A stretch of DNA of 61,654 nt from CANLBN01 sp050298695 (GTDB lineage: Bacteria; Pseudomonadota; Gammaproteobacteria; Pseudomonadales; Cellvibrionaceae). Every line of letters begins with the position of its first letter. Position 1 is the stretch's first letter. The stretch lies in assembly GCA_050298695.1 (NCBI GenBank), contig JBNKUQ010000006.1:1-61654 (forward strand), read 5' to 3'. The position numbers and the translations under genes were made by a program. The notes below the pieces were generated by a model. That model did not search any database and was not told the origin of the DNA. It saw only the letters and a list, made by a program, of their open reading frames with translations. Below are positions 26,913-37,031 of this stretch, in pieces.

Positions 26913-29900
26913 ATGAACAACTCAATCCTCAATAGCCAACCCAACAAAACTGAAAATACTAACCGCGATGAAATCGCCATTGTCGGCCTAGGTTGCCGTT
27001 ATCCCGGTGCTAAAAATGCCAAAGAACTCTGGGAAAATATCATCACCCGTCGTCGCCAATTCAGGCGTATGCCCGACGTGCGTTTACCTTTAAGCGATTA
27101 TCAAGACGACGATAAATCTATTTCTGATAAAACTTACGGCACACGGGCAGCGGTCATCGACGGTTATGAATTTGATTGGCAGGGTCATCGTATTCCGAAA
27201 AAAACTGCCGAGACAACCGACATCGCCCATTGGTTAACACTCGATGTGGTCTTGCAAATGTTGGAAGACGCCAACTACACACCGGATAAATTGCCCTGCG
27301 ATAAAACCCAAGTCATTATCGGCAACACCTTAACTGGTGAGTTTACCCGTTCCAATATGTTGCGTTTACGCTGGCCATTTATTAATAAACTGCTGCAAAA
27401 AAATGGCAAAAAACTCGGTATCGAAAAAGATCGCCTTGCGATGCTAACAGAAATTGTTGAAGAGCAATTTAAATCCATTTCACCCGAAACCAATGAAGAC
27501 AGCTTGGCTGGCGGTTTAGCCAATACCATCGCCGGTCGCGTGTGTAATTACCTCAATTTAAACGGTGGTGGTTACACGGTAGATGGCGCCTGTTCATCTT
27601 CATTAATTGCGGTGTATACCGCAGCTACTCACTTAGCCAATGGCACCATCGATTTTGCGATCGCGGGCGGTGTGGATATCAGTCTTGATCCGTTCGAATT
27701 AATTGGCTTTGCCAAAACTGGCGCACTCACACAAAACGATATGACGGTTTACGATAAGCGCGGCAGCGGTTTTATTCCTGGTGAAGGTTGCGGCATTGTG
27801 GGTATGAAACGCTTGGCCGATGCTCAGCGCGATGGCGATAAAATTTATGCGGTACTCGATGGTTGGGGCGTGTCTTCCGATGGTAAGGGTGGTATCACTG
27901 CGCCAACGGTTAAAGGTCAAGCCATTGCCTTGCGACGCGCTTATGAAAAAGCGGGTATCGATACACGCACCATCAATTTTATTGAAGGGCATGGTACCGG
28001 CACTAAAGTGGGTGACCGTGTTGAACTATTAGCAATTGCTGAAGCCTTGGGCGGTAGCGATACAGTTGGCGAACGCAATTGCGGCGTCACTTCGTTTAAA
28101 TCCATCGTCGGCCACACCAAAGCCGCGGCGGGTATTGGTGCCTTTATTAAAGCGGTGCTGGGTGTGAATCAGCGCGTGGTGCCACCTACGGCGGGTTGCC
28201 AACAACCTCACGATGCTTTCGATCAAGAGTCAGCGTGTTTATATCCCATTCTTCGCGGTAAAGCCTTGCCTGAATCAGACACGGTTCGCGCGGGTGTTTC
28301 GGCCATGGGTTTTGGTGGTATTAACCTTCACGTCACTTTAGCGGCTGATGAGATAACGGCCAAAAAAGTTCGCGACTATGTTCCCGCCATTGGCGAACGT
28401 GCGGCCTTTGTTTCTAATCAAGATAGCGAAGTGTTTTGTTTCGGTGCTAATCATCGAGATGGGTTATTACTAGCGATTAACGATCTACGAAAGGAAGCGA
28501 AAGATATTAGCTTGGCAGAATTGGCAGACTTAGCGGCCATGAGTAATGTGGCCAACTCACCAAACGTTGCACGATTTAAAGCCTCACTCATTGTGCGTAC
28601 GCCCAAAGAGTTGGAGCAAAAGTTACAGGCCTTACAAGCGCATTTAATGCAAACCGTTAATCATCATCCTATCTGTGAAATTGAACCCGGTATTTTCCTC
28701 AGTGTTGATGCCAAAAAAGCGCAACTAGGATGGATGTTTCCCGGTCAAGGTTCCCAGCGTCCGAATATGGCGCGCGCCTTAGTCGAGCGTTTTCAGTGGG
28801 CCCAGGACTTAGTACAACAAGCGGATGCTTGGGCGGCAGAGTTGGGCACACAGGGTTTGGCCGATGCTTTATTTTCGATTGATGATAAAAGCCTGAGTGC
28901 AGAACAACGCCAGCAAGCTAACGAAACCTTGCGACAAACACAAATAGCGCAACCTGCTATTACATTGGTCTCGCTTTTGTGGGCAACTTACTTACAACGC
29001 TTAGGTATCAAGGCCGATGTGGTGATGGGCCATAGCTTGGGCGAGCTATCGGCGTTTTATACGGCTGGTGCTTTCGATGCGAAAGCATTAATCCAATTGG
29101 CGACTCTTCGCGGCCAGTTAATGACGTCCAAGCAAGGCGATGGCACCATGCTAAGTCTTGCTTGCAATGCCGAGCAAGCGGCTGCATTGATTGATGCGGT
29201 TAAACACAAAGGCACGGTGGTTTTGGCGAATTTAAATAGCCCTCGCAATACCGTTGCCTCCGGCCATGTTGCCGCGATTGATGCCTTAGAAGCCTTAGCT
29301 AATACCCAAGGTGTGCGCGCTAAAAAGTTAGTTGTGAGCAATGCCTTCCACTCACCTTTAGTCGCCGATGCCGCACAACAATTACAGAATTGTATTCCTG
29401 TCAAAACATTACAGACTCCACTTTCCTACCAATTAATTTCTGCTTGTGATGGCAGTGATATCCATCAGGGCATTGATTTAGCGGATTATTTCTCTCAACA
29501 AATTATTCGACAAGTCAACTTTATTGCGGCTGCCGCGCGTTTGGAGCAGAACTGTGACTTGGTGTTAGAAGTAGGCCCCGGTGCTGTACTCTCACAATTG
29601 GTGCAACAAAATACTTCACAACTGCGTACTCAAGCGGTAGAGAGTGAGGCGGAATCGTTCCAAGATATCAATCAGCTATTGGGCCTTGTTTTTATCCACG
29701 GTCACCATATCAATTGGCAAGAAGTTTATGCCCAGCGTGCCATACACCCCTTCGTATCACCCTCAATGAAACAGTTTTTAACAAACCCTTGTGAGCGCGT
29801 TGCCGGCTTGTTCGATGAAGAGTTTGATGAAGAATTGAAAAAACAAGAGGAGCAATCCCCCGTGTTTCATAGCAATCAACCAGAATTTTCAGCCCTTGCA

Positions 29901-32900
29901 AAACGTAACCCTGATGTAGAAGAAAGTGCGCGTTTTGTTCAAACTCACGGTTCACAACAATACGCCAAAAAAATTGCTGAAATGGTCGCAGAGTTCACCG
30001 GATTTGATGCCGGTTCTATTACACTGGAAGCCAACTTACTGGACGATTTAAATTTAGATTCCATTAAGTCCGCCGAATTGGTTGGCCGTATTACTCGTCA
30101 TTTTAATGCCCAAGAAAACATTGATCCGGCCAATTATGCAACCGCAACACTATCGCAGTTGGTTGCCGATATGGGCTTGCAAACGAATGCGGCTGTTGTC
30201 ACGCCAGTAACAAAACCTGACGAAGCGGTTAATGAGCAACATTGGGCTAAGGATATTGCCAGTGTCGTTGCCGACTTTACCGGCTTTGATGCCGTATCGA
30301 TTAACCTTGAAGCCAATTTGTTGGATGACTTAAACTTGGATTCCATCAAATCCGCCGAGTTGGCGGGTCGTATTGCCAAACATTTTGATGCCCAAGAGAA
30401 AATTGACCCCGCCAATTACGCCACCGCAACCTTGGCGCAATTAGCGCAAGACTTGGGCTTATCTCAAGAAAAAAGAGTATCTACAGAGATAACGCAAACC
30501 ATCGTTGAGTCAACACCGATAGCCCTTGAGAGTGCTGTTAATACAATCGCCGAAAAAATTGACAGCGCTTGGCAATCCAGTTTGCTCAATATCGTTGCCG
30601 ACTTTACCGGCTTTGAAGCTACCTCCATGGCATTGGATGCGAATGTGCTGGATGACTTAAATCTCGATTCGATTAAGTCTGCTGAGTTAGTAGGACGTAT
30701 TGCCAAGCATTTTAACGCCCAGGAAAAAATTGATCCCGCTAACTATGCCACAGCTACATTGGCTCAGATAGCTGAGGATATGGGTTTAGCAAAAAACACA
30801 AGCACAACGACAACAGTACAAAAACAAGCAGATGTAGCAGACGAACCACAAGAGGAGGGTGTTAATCAGTTTTATCGCGTGCTCCAAGCGAGTGAACTCC
30901 CCATCTTTAATACACAAGCCTTTATCAAGGGTAAACAACTGACGGTTTTCTATTCCCAAAGCGATGCTAGTCTCAATGCCTTATCGGACTATTTAGAAAA
31001 AATAGGCGCTTTTTATCGCTTGGTTTGTATTGATGAAAAAGTTGATGAACATACATCGACTAATAGCGATGGTTATATTGTCTTATTACCCAACCAAGCC
31101 ACTTTCAATCAAGACATAAGCATCACGCTAGATACCAACAACCTATTTAGCAGCGTGCAGCGTTTATATCGTGGTGCAGTAGAAGCACAAAAACAACAGC
31201 CCGCTTTAGGTATTTGTTTTGTTCAGTTTGGTGGTAGCGATCAGGGTGATCAATGGCAAGGTGGCGATTTTTGTTCCGCTGCCAGTTCGGCTTTTGCGGC
31301 AACTCTGCATTTAGAAAATCCTACGCTACCTGTGCAAGTGGTTGACTTTCATCGTCATATTGACCCGACAATATTGGCAGAAAAGATAGTTAATGAGTTT
31401 AGTCATACCCAAGCTTATTGCTATAGCCACTACAATCAGCAGGGTGAGCGTTTTCTTTTAACGCCAGTTCGTATTAATAAACAGATACAACAAACCCCGC
31501 GAGGGATTGAGTGGAATGAGCGCGATGTCGTATTAGTCACCGGTGGCGGCAAAGGTATTACCGCAGAATGCGCCTTAGCGTTTGCACAGCAACACCGTGT
31601 ACGTATGGTATTAGTAGGCAGCTCGCCAATGATGCCAGAAAATCACAGTTTACAAGAAACCTTAGCACGCTATCGCCGCTTAGGATTATTGGCTACCTAC
31701 AAGCAATGTGATATTGCCGATGCTGATGCCGTTAAACAATTAGTCGCTGCTGTTGAAGTTGAGTTAGGTGCTATCACCGGTGTGATTCATGGGGCGGGTT
31801 TAAACAAGGCTAAGCGTCTTGAACAAAGCTCTCCAGAATCTGCCTTGGCAGAAATCGCTCCCAAATTATTGGGCATGCAAAATATTTGTGCTGCACTGGC
31901 GGCAAAACCACCCAAATTAATTCTCGCGTTTTCGTCCATTATCGGTGTTACCGGTATGCCGGGAAATGCGTGGTACGCATACTCTAACGAAGCCTTGAAT
32001 TTATTATTACAACAATTTTCTAGCAAGCACCCGCAAACACAAACTCAAGCCTTGGCCTATAGCGTATGGGGTGAAGTAGGTATGGGCGCGCGCATGGGTA
32101 GTGTAAAGCGTTTGGCGAATTTAGGTATTACTGCCATTCCAACGGAAGAAGGTGTGGAGACTTTTTTACAAGCCGCCATGGGTAATAATGTCAGCCATCA
32201 CTTAATCGTTACTGGTAGTTTAGGAGGCTTAGATACCTGGCAGCCTATTACAGAGACTGTTGAGCGTATCGAAGCGACACCACAAGCCGATCGCTTTTTA
32301 CAAGAGATTGTCAGCTATCAAGCGCAACAATACTGTATCGCTAGAGCCACACTGAGTATTGATGACGATTACTATTTATTAGATCACAATTATCGCGGTT
32401 CTTATTTATTCCCTACCGTATTTGGTTTGGAGGCGATGGGGCAGGCAGTCGCTCGTTTATTAGAGGTTCAGCAGTTACCGCCATTAACTATTCGCAATAT
32501 TAATCTCTCTCGCCCAATCGTGGTGGGCAGTGAAAACAATAAGCAATCGACAACGATTCAAATTACAGCGACGAGAGAGGTTGATACACAAAACATTAAA
32601 GTGGGTATCAGTACCGAGCAATCCGGTTTTACCCGTGATCATTTTTCTGCGGTATTTGAATTGCAGCAACCGCAACAGCAGACGGAAGATTTGCGTGCGA
32701 GTTTACCGGCAGAACCTATTGCTATCGATCCTAAAACAGAATTGTATGGTGGCTTGTTATTCCAAGGATCTTTGTTTCAACGTTTAGAATCCGTATGGAC
32801 AATGGACAGCCGTGGTTCATCAACTCGAATTGTTAATAATACAAAAGCTAGCTATTTTTCAAATAACTTTTCTGAAGGTTTGATATTAGGTGATCCTTGC

Positions 32901-35051
32901 TTCCGCGATGTGTTATTGCAAAGTGCGCAGTTATCGGTAAAAGGTATTTTGCTACCTGTTTATATCGATCGCCTAGAGTGGAATGGCGCCACTCAACAAT
33001 CCGAGCACACTGTGTTAGCGAAAACAACGGTGATTACTCGCGATCGAGATGGGATGGAATGTGGTGTTGTTGCGGTTGACGAAACCAGTGGTGCATTGGT
33101 TGAACGCCTTAGCGGTTATCAACTTAAACAAATGGAACACGACGATGCGGGACCAGCACCGGAAGACTGGGCAAACCCTGAAACACGAGATAGTGCCCAA
33201 CTCAACTCTGTGTTACATGATGCCGCTAAGGTGTTCGGTCTATATTTGCCAAAAACCCGTTTAACTTATGCTCCTCAACTACACAATATGAAGCGTGATG
33301 CACGCCACGTTGAAGAAAGCCCTATTTTTCAGGAGCTTGCACAAGAGGTATTAAATACTCCTACCATGCTGGATATTCAGTGGACGGAAGAGGGTAAGCC
33401 TTTTATTGTTGAAAATGGTGTGCCTGGGGAAGAGCAGGTATCACTATCGCTAAGTCATGATGATCGCCACTGTTTATACAGTGCCGGAAAAACTGTGCAG
33501 GGTTGCGATATTGAACCGGTGATTCATCGCACAAAGGATATTTGGTTAAGCTTATTTGCAGTACAACATCATTCTGCTTTTGAGAAATTAATTGTTGAGA
33601 GCGATAGTATAAACACTGCGGGAACTCGCTTATGGTGCGCATTAGAAAGTATTCGAAAAGCGGGCGGCGAAGATATTGCACTAAAGGCAATTAAATTCCA
33701 TGGCGATGCTTGTTTACTCAAGTTTTCTGTTGATCAGCAGACTTTGATGGTGTTAACGCTTGCTATTGAATTAACACGACCGCCGAAAAAAATCGTGGCT
33801 ATTGTTGTAAAAGAAAGTGTTGTCAAAGAAAGTGTTGTAAATGCTGGCGCTGTAAATGAAAACACGCTAACAGAAAATCATCACGCTATAGCAATCAATC
33901 CAACGTCGATAATGCAAGCGAATAAGACTCTGACGGATATCAATACCCTAGAAAATAAAATAAGTTCTCGTATTCAGTACGATAATCAGCAACATCCCAG
34001 TCTGTGTTACCGTTTTATGGTGACCTTTAAAGATGTGACAACGGCTAATCGTGAAGTGAATTTTGATACCTATGCCGATTGGATGGGGATGATTCGCGAG
34101 CGTGCAATTGCTACCGTAGCCAGTGAAATGGTGCCAGATTTTGTCTCGGGTCAGTGGGGAATGGTTACTAATCATTCCAAAGTCGATATTTTTAGCCCAC
34201 TCAAGTGTATGGATTTAGTGGAAGCGCGCTTAACGATCAAACGTGTCTATGGACAGTGCAACTCTTCTGTTGATATGCAGTTCGATTGGTTAAAAATAAC
34301 GGATGATGATTTGGAAACTTTAGCGGCACGGAGTGTGATGGCGACCACCTGGGTTGAAATTATTGGTCATGGCCAAGTGCGTGTTAAACCCTTTCCAAGG
34401 TATATGCAACAACTAGTTGAGGACTATTTGCCAGCATCGGGAGCGACTGATTTGAACCCTGACAATAAAAAACCGATACCAAAAGCATTGCTAGGAGAAG
34501 CTTTATTCGAAACCCCAAATACGCCGCGTCTGGAAAATATCGTTGCTACGCAGAGGTTTGAGACGACATCTGCGGAATCGAACTTGGTTGGTAATATTTA
34601 TTACGCCAACTATTATCATTGGCAAAGTAAAGCCATCGACAAAACCTTATTCAAAGTTAAGCGTGAATTGGGTGTCAGTGATGTCAGTTTAAACGGTGAA
34701 CTATTGTGCGCTCATAGCCAGGTGTCTCATCTACGGGAAGCGATGCCTTACGATACGATAGAAGTGGATTTGTCGATTAAAGGAATTTACAGCAAAGGCG
34801 TTCATTTTCAATTAGAAGTCTATCGCCTGGATTATGAAGACAAAAATCCAGCGAATAAAAAGCGTACCAAGTTGACACTAATTAACAACTACAGTGTATG
34901 GCAATCGAAAACATCCGGCGAAACAATCATGCCTGCAATTTTTCGCGATGCACTACTCGTAAAAGTAACGCAAAACAAAAAAGAAAGTGCGTTGATATCG
35001 CATTTGCCTACAGCGATAACCGCAGATAAATATTCACCGTTATCTGCGTAA
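26913..35051 (+). CDS. Iterative type I polyketide synthase, enediyne/PUFA-like, with fused PPTase and thioesterase
   Basis: This 2712-residue megasynthase has, in order: KS (about 18-480; C227, H360, H401), AT (about 600-930; GHSLGE with S708), three tandem ACPs (phosphopantetheine serines S1050, S1144, S1253, each in DDLNLDSIKSAEL), KR (about 1330-1760; TGGGKGI and YSNEA), DH double hotdog (about 1800-2080; DH at 1824-1825), an Sfp-type phosphopantetheinyl transferase (about 2120-2300; GCDIEP and WCALESIRKAGG) and a double-hotdog thioesterase-like region (about 2360-2690; GNIYYANYYHW). KS-AT-ACP-KR-DH-PPTase is the order of enediyne PKSs; tandem ACPs recall PUFA synthases. A linear polyene is the expected early product. 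The ribosome site is weak. The fused thioesterase replaces the separate E10/E7-type protein of enediyne loci. Confidence 0.93.
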   Translation: MNNSILNSQPNKTENTNRDEIAIVGLGCRYPGAKNAKELWENIITRRRQFRRMPDVRLPLSDYQDDDKSISDKTYGTRAAVIDGYEFDWQGHRIPKKTAETTDIAHWLTLDVVLQMLEDANYTPDKLPCDKTQVIIGNTLTGEFTRSNMLRLRWPFINKLLQKNGKKLGIEKDRLAMLTEIVEEQFKSISPETNEDSLAGGLANTIAGRVCNYLNLNGGGYTVDGACSSSLIAVYTAATHLANGTIDFAIAGGVDISLDPFELIGFAKTGALTQNDMTVYDKRGSGFIPGEGCGIVGMKRLADAQRDGDKIYAVLDGWGVSSDGKGGITAPTVKGQAIALRRAYEKAGIDTRTINFIEGHGTGTKVGDRVELLAIAEALGGSDTVGERNCGVTSFKSIVGHTKAAAGIGAFIKAVLGVNQRVVPPTAGCQQPHDAFDQESACLYPILRGKALPESDTVRAGVSAMGFGGINLHVTLAADEITAKKVRDYVPAIGERAAFVSNQDSEVFCFGANHRDGLLLAINDLRKEAKDISLAELADLAAMSNVANSPNVARFKASLIVRTPKELEQKLQALQAHLMQTVNHHPICEIEPGIFLSVDAKKAQLGWMFPGQGSQRPNMARALVERFQWAQDLVQQADAWAAELGTQGLADALFSIDDKSLSAEQRQQANETLRQTQIAQPAITLVSLLWATYLQRLGIKADVVMGHSLGELSAFYTAGAFDAKALIQLATLRGQLMTSKQGDGTMLSLACNAEQAAALIDAVKHKGTVVLANLNSPRNTVASGHVAAIDALEALANTQGVRAKKLVVSNAFHSPLVADAAQQLQNCIPVKTLQTPLSYQLISACDGSDIHQGIDLADYFSQQIIRQVNFIAAAARLEQNCDLVLEVGPGAVLSQLVQQNTSQLRTQAVESEAESFQDINQLLGLVFIHGHHINWQEVYAQRAIHPFVSPSMKQFLTNPCERVAGLFDEEFDEELKKQEEQSPVFHSNQPEFSALAKRNPDVEESARFVQTHGSQQYAKKIAEMVAEFTGFDAGSITLEANLLDDLNLDSIKSAELVGRITRHFNAQENIDPANYATATLSQLVADMGLQTNAAVVTPVTKPDEAVNEQHWAKDIASVVADFTGFDAVSINLEANLLDDLNLDSIKSAELAGRIAKHFDAQEKIDPANYATATLAQLAQDLGLSQEKRVSTEITQTIVESTPIALESAVNTIAEKIDSAWQSSLLNIVADFTGFEATSMALDANVLDDLNLDSIKSAELVGRIAKHFNAQEKIDPANYATATLAQIAEDMGLAKNTSTTTTVQKQADVADEPQEEGVNQFYRVLQASELPIFNTQAFIKGKQLTVFYSQSDASLNALSDYLEKIGAFYRLVCIDEKVDEHTSTNSDGYIVLLPNQATFNQDISITLDTNNLFSSVQRLYRGAVEAQKQQPALGICFVQFGGSDQGDQWQGGDFCSAASSAFAATLHLENPTLPVQVVDFHRHIDPTILAEKIVNEFSHTQAYCYSHYNQQGERFLLTPVRINKQIQQTPRGIEWNERDVVLVTGGGKGITAECALAFAQQHRVRMVLVGSSPMMPENHSLQETLARYRRLGLLATYKQCDIADADAVKQLVAAVEVELGAITGVIHGAGLNKAKRLEQSSPESALAEIAPKLLGMQNICAALAAKPPKLILAFSSIIGVTGMPGNAWYAYSNEALNLLLQQFSSKHPQTQTQALAYSVWGEVGMGARMGSVKRLANLGITAIPTEEGVETFLQAAMGNNVSHHLIVTGSLGGLDTWQPITETVERIEATPQADRFLQEIVSYQAQQYCIARATLSIDDDYYLLDHNYRGSYLFPTVFGLEAMGQAVARLLEVQQLPPLTIRNINLSRPIVVGSENNKQSTTIQITATREVDTQNIKVGISTEQSGFTRDHFSAVFELQQPQQQTEDLRASLPAEPIAIDPKTELYGGLLFQGSLFQRLESVWTMDSRGSSTRIVNNTKASYFSNNFSEGLILGDPCFRDVLLQSAQLSVKGILLPVYIDRLEWNGATQQSEHTVLAKTTVITRDRDGMECGVVAVDETSGALVERLSGYQLKQMEHDDAGPAPEDWANPETRDSAQLNSVLHDAAKVFGLYLPKTRLTYAPQLHNMKRDARHVEESPIFQELAQEVLNTPTMLDIQWTEEGKPFIVENGVPGEEQVSLSLSHDDRHCLYSAGKTVQGCDIEPVIHRTKDIWLSLFAVQHHSAFEKLIVESDSINTAGTRLWCALESIRKAGGEDIALKAIKFHGDACLLKFSVDQQTLMVLTLAIELTRPPKKIVAIVVKESVVKESVVNAGAVNENTLTENHHAIAINPTSIMQANKTLTDINTLENKISSRIQYDNQQHPSLCYRFMVTFKDVTTANREVNFDTYADWMGMIRERAIATVASEMVPDFVSGQWGMVTNHSKVDIFSPLKCMDLVEARLTIKRVYGQCNSSVDMQFDWLKITDDDLETLAARSVMATTWVEIIGHGQVRVKPFPRYMQQLVEDYLPASGATDLNPDNKKPIPKALLGEALFETPNTPRLENIVATQRFETTSAESNLVGNIYYANYYHWQSKAIDKTLFKVKRELGVSDVSLNGELLCAHSQVSHLREAMPYDTIEVDLSIKGIYSKGVHFQLEVYRLDYEDKNPANKKRTKLTLINNYSVWQSKTSGETIMPAIFRDALLVKVTQNKKESALISHLPTAITADKYSPLSA

Positions 35052-35060
35052 AACCACTAT

Positions 35061-35095
35061 CGTTATCCCTTTAATGACTAGTTCTAGGGATAACG
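35061..35095. promoter_or_regulatory. Stem-loop between PKS and halogenase genes
   Basis: CGTTATCCCT (35061-35070) pairs with AGGGATAACG (35086-35095), a perfect 10-bp stem with a 15-nt loop, followed by AAAAA rather than a T-run. It is not a classical terminator. It could stabilise or process the mRNA and so set different levels for the two proteins. Confidence 0.5.
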
Positions 35096-35147
35096 AAAAA
35101 TGAATGAAACGAGTAACCTACTACTCATTAAACACAGGAGAAGAGTT

Positions 35148-37004
35148 ATGAACAAACACTATGAAGTCATTATTCTTGGGTCAGGAATTTCAGCCAGTTT
35201 ATTAGCAACGGTATTAGCCAAAAATGGTGTCAGTGCCTGTATGATTGATAGCGGAGCGCATCCACGTTTTGCAATTGGCGAATCCACAGTGCCAGAGACG
35301 ACTCTCAATTTAAAAATTATGTCAGAATTATACGGCGTGCCAGAAATTGCCAATTTTTCTAACTTTTTTGAATTGCGCGACAATGTTGGTAGTAGTCATG
35401 GATTTAAAAAAGGATTTTCATTTTGTTATCACCGAGAAAACCAAAAACACAATGCAATGGAGTCAACTCAAACTTCTACATTAACGCCGCCATTGGGTCC
35501 TGATGCCCATTGGTTTAGACAGGATACCGATCAGTATATGATGGGGGTTGCCGCGAATTATGGTGTTGATGTTTTTCAAAATACTAAGGTAGAAGATGCT
35601 GAGATGATGGCGGACGGAGTTACACTTCTTACAGATAAAGGCACGTTTCACGGTGAATTTATTATCGATAGTAGCGGTGCGCGTTCGCCCATTGTGAAAA
35701 AAATGGCTATTCGTGACCAAGAAACTGCTTATGAAACCCATTCCCGTGGTTTCTTCACTCACATGGTAGGTTTGCGTGAGTGGGAAAATATCTCGCCACG
35801 AGAAAAACATGGCTTGCCTTACCGCATGGATCAAACCACTTTACATCATATTTTTGATGGAGGCTGGATCTGGATTATTCCTTTTAACAACCACGAACAA
35901 GCCACCAATAATTTATGTAGTGTTGGCGTCGTATTAGATACGGCTAAGTGGCCCAAAACCGATTTAATGCCAGAAGAAGAATTTCAATTAATTCTCGACA
36001 CCTATCCCGATATTAAAAAACAATTTGAATCGGCAACGCCTGTAAGAGATTGGGTGGGGTCCAGTCGTTTACAATATTCCAGCCATCGACACTATAACAA
36101 TCGCTATTTTGCTTTGCCGGCAACGGCAGCATTTATCGACCCACTGTTCTCCAGTGGTTTAGTCTTATCGACCCATGTTATTAATGTGCTGGGTGGGATA
36201 TTAATTGATTCCTTTCGATCGGGAAAGCTGGCGACTGATCGCCTGCAAATGCTTGAGCAACAAGTTATTAAAAAGAATAAGCGTTATGACCGTTTGATTA
36301 AAAGTGCTTATCAATCTTTTAAAGATTTTGAGTTATGGAATGCTTGGTACCGTATTTGGGAAATTAGCACTTACTTTAACACCTTGGGAGGTATCCGTTG
36401 CCTTCTTAAATATCAGGAAACGAAAGATAAGTCAGATTTAGAAGCGCGCTATAAAATGCCATTTAGTCAACCACTGGGATTCGGTATTGAAGGTTTTGAA
36501 CAATTATTTGATAAAACTTGTACCGCAGTGGATCAGGTCAGTAAAAGTGAACTTTCTACACAAGAGGGTATTGAAAAAATCTATGCGGCTCTCGAAACAT
36601 TTGATGCCATGCCATATTTTTTAACTCGTAGAGAGAGAGATAAACGCACTATCGGCACCTTTAGATTAATACGCTTAACCCATATGTTGTTATGGGCAAA
36701 ATGGTTTGGCCCTGAGTCTACAGCGGCTTATTACGATTTTAGCATGTTTGCTTTTATCCAAGTCTTATTTAAGCATTTGGGACGAAATATTCGTCGCCAC
36801 ACGGGATTAGGTTTGCAAACATTAAAGTTAATGTTTTTTTACGGCAATAAAAAACTTAAATTTAAATTATTACCTAGAAAAGTAAATAACCAAGCAAAGT
36901 TAATGCCTCGTAAACTTTTGGTGCCGCAGCTGCTATCTATGAATAAAATGAAAGAAGATGAGGGGGCTATGGTTAAAGGTGATAAAGTCGCAGAGGTAGG
37001 TTAG
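35148..37004 (+). CDS. Flavin-dependent halogenase
   Basis: The start chosen is the ATG at 35148, with AGGAG at 35136-35140; an in-frame ATG at 35100 lacks a ribosome site. The 618-residue protein has an FAD Rossmann motif (GSGISA, 11-16), GESTVPET (44-51), a candidate catalytic lysine in FKKGF (K87 or K88), WIWIIP (240-245, fitting WxWxIP) and FIDPLFSSG (329-337, fitting FxxPxxSxG). These motifs separate halogenases from ordinary FAD monooxygenases. The C-terminal ~250 residues are longer than in tryptophan halogenases and basic at the end. Its position 96 bp after the PKS suggests it halogenates the polyketide, possibly while bound to an ACP; this is inference. Confidence 0.88.
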   Translation: MNKHYEVIILGSGISASLLATVLAKNGVSACMIDSGAHPRFAIGESTVPETTLNLKIMSELYGVPEIANFSNFFELRDNVGSSHGFKKGFSFCYHRENQKHNAMESTQTSTLTPPLGPDAHWFRQDTDQYMMGVAANYGVDVFQNTKVEDAEMMADGVTLLTDKGTFHGEFIIDSSGARSPIVKKMAIRDQETAYETHSRGFFTHMVGLREWENISPREKHGLPYRMDQTTLHHIFDGGWIWIIPFNNHEQATNNLCSVGVVLDTAKWPKTDLMPEEEFQLILDTYPDIKKQFESATPVRDWVGSSRLQYSSHRHYNNRYFALPATAAFIDPLFSSGLVLSTHVINVLGGILIDSFRSGKLATDRLQMLEQQVIKKNKRYDRLIKSAYQSFKDFELWNAWYRIWEISTYFNTLGGIRCLLKYQETKDKSDLEARYKMPFSQPLGFGIEGFEQLFDKTCTAVDQVSKSELSTQEGIEKIYAALETFDAMPYFLTRRERDKRTIGTFRLIRLTHMLLWAKWFGPESTAAYYDFSMFAFIQVLFKHLGRNIRRHTGLGLQTLKLMFFYGNKKLKFKLLPRKVNNQAKLMPRKLLVPQLLSMNKMKEDEGAMVKGDKVAEVG

Positions 37005-37031
37005 GAATTTACGATATGCTTGAGAATACAT

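Noticed and set aside
26913..35051. Calling the locus a true enediyne cluster
   Set aside because: Domain order is similar, but no accessory enediyne genes are in the window, and three ACPs and the fused thioesterase differ. KS phylogeny is needed.
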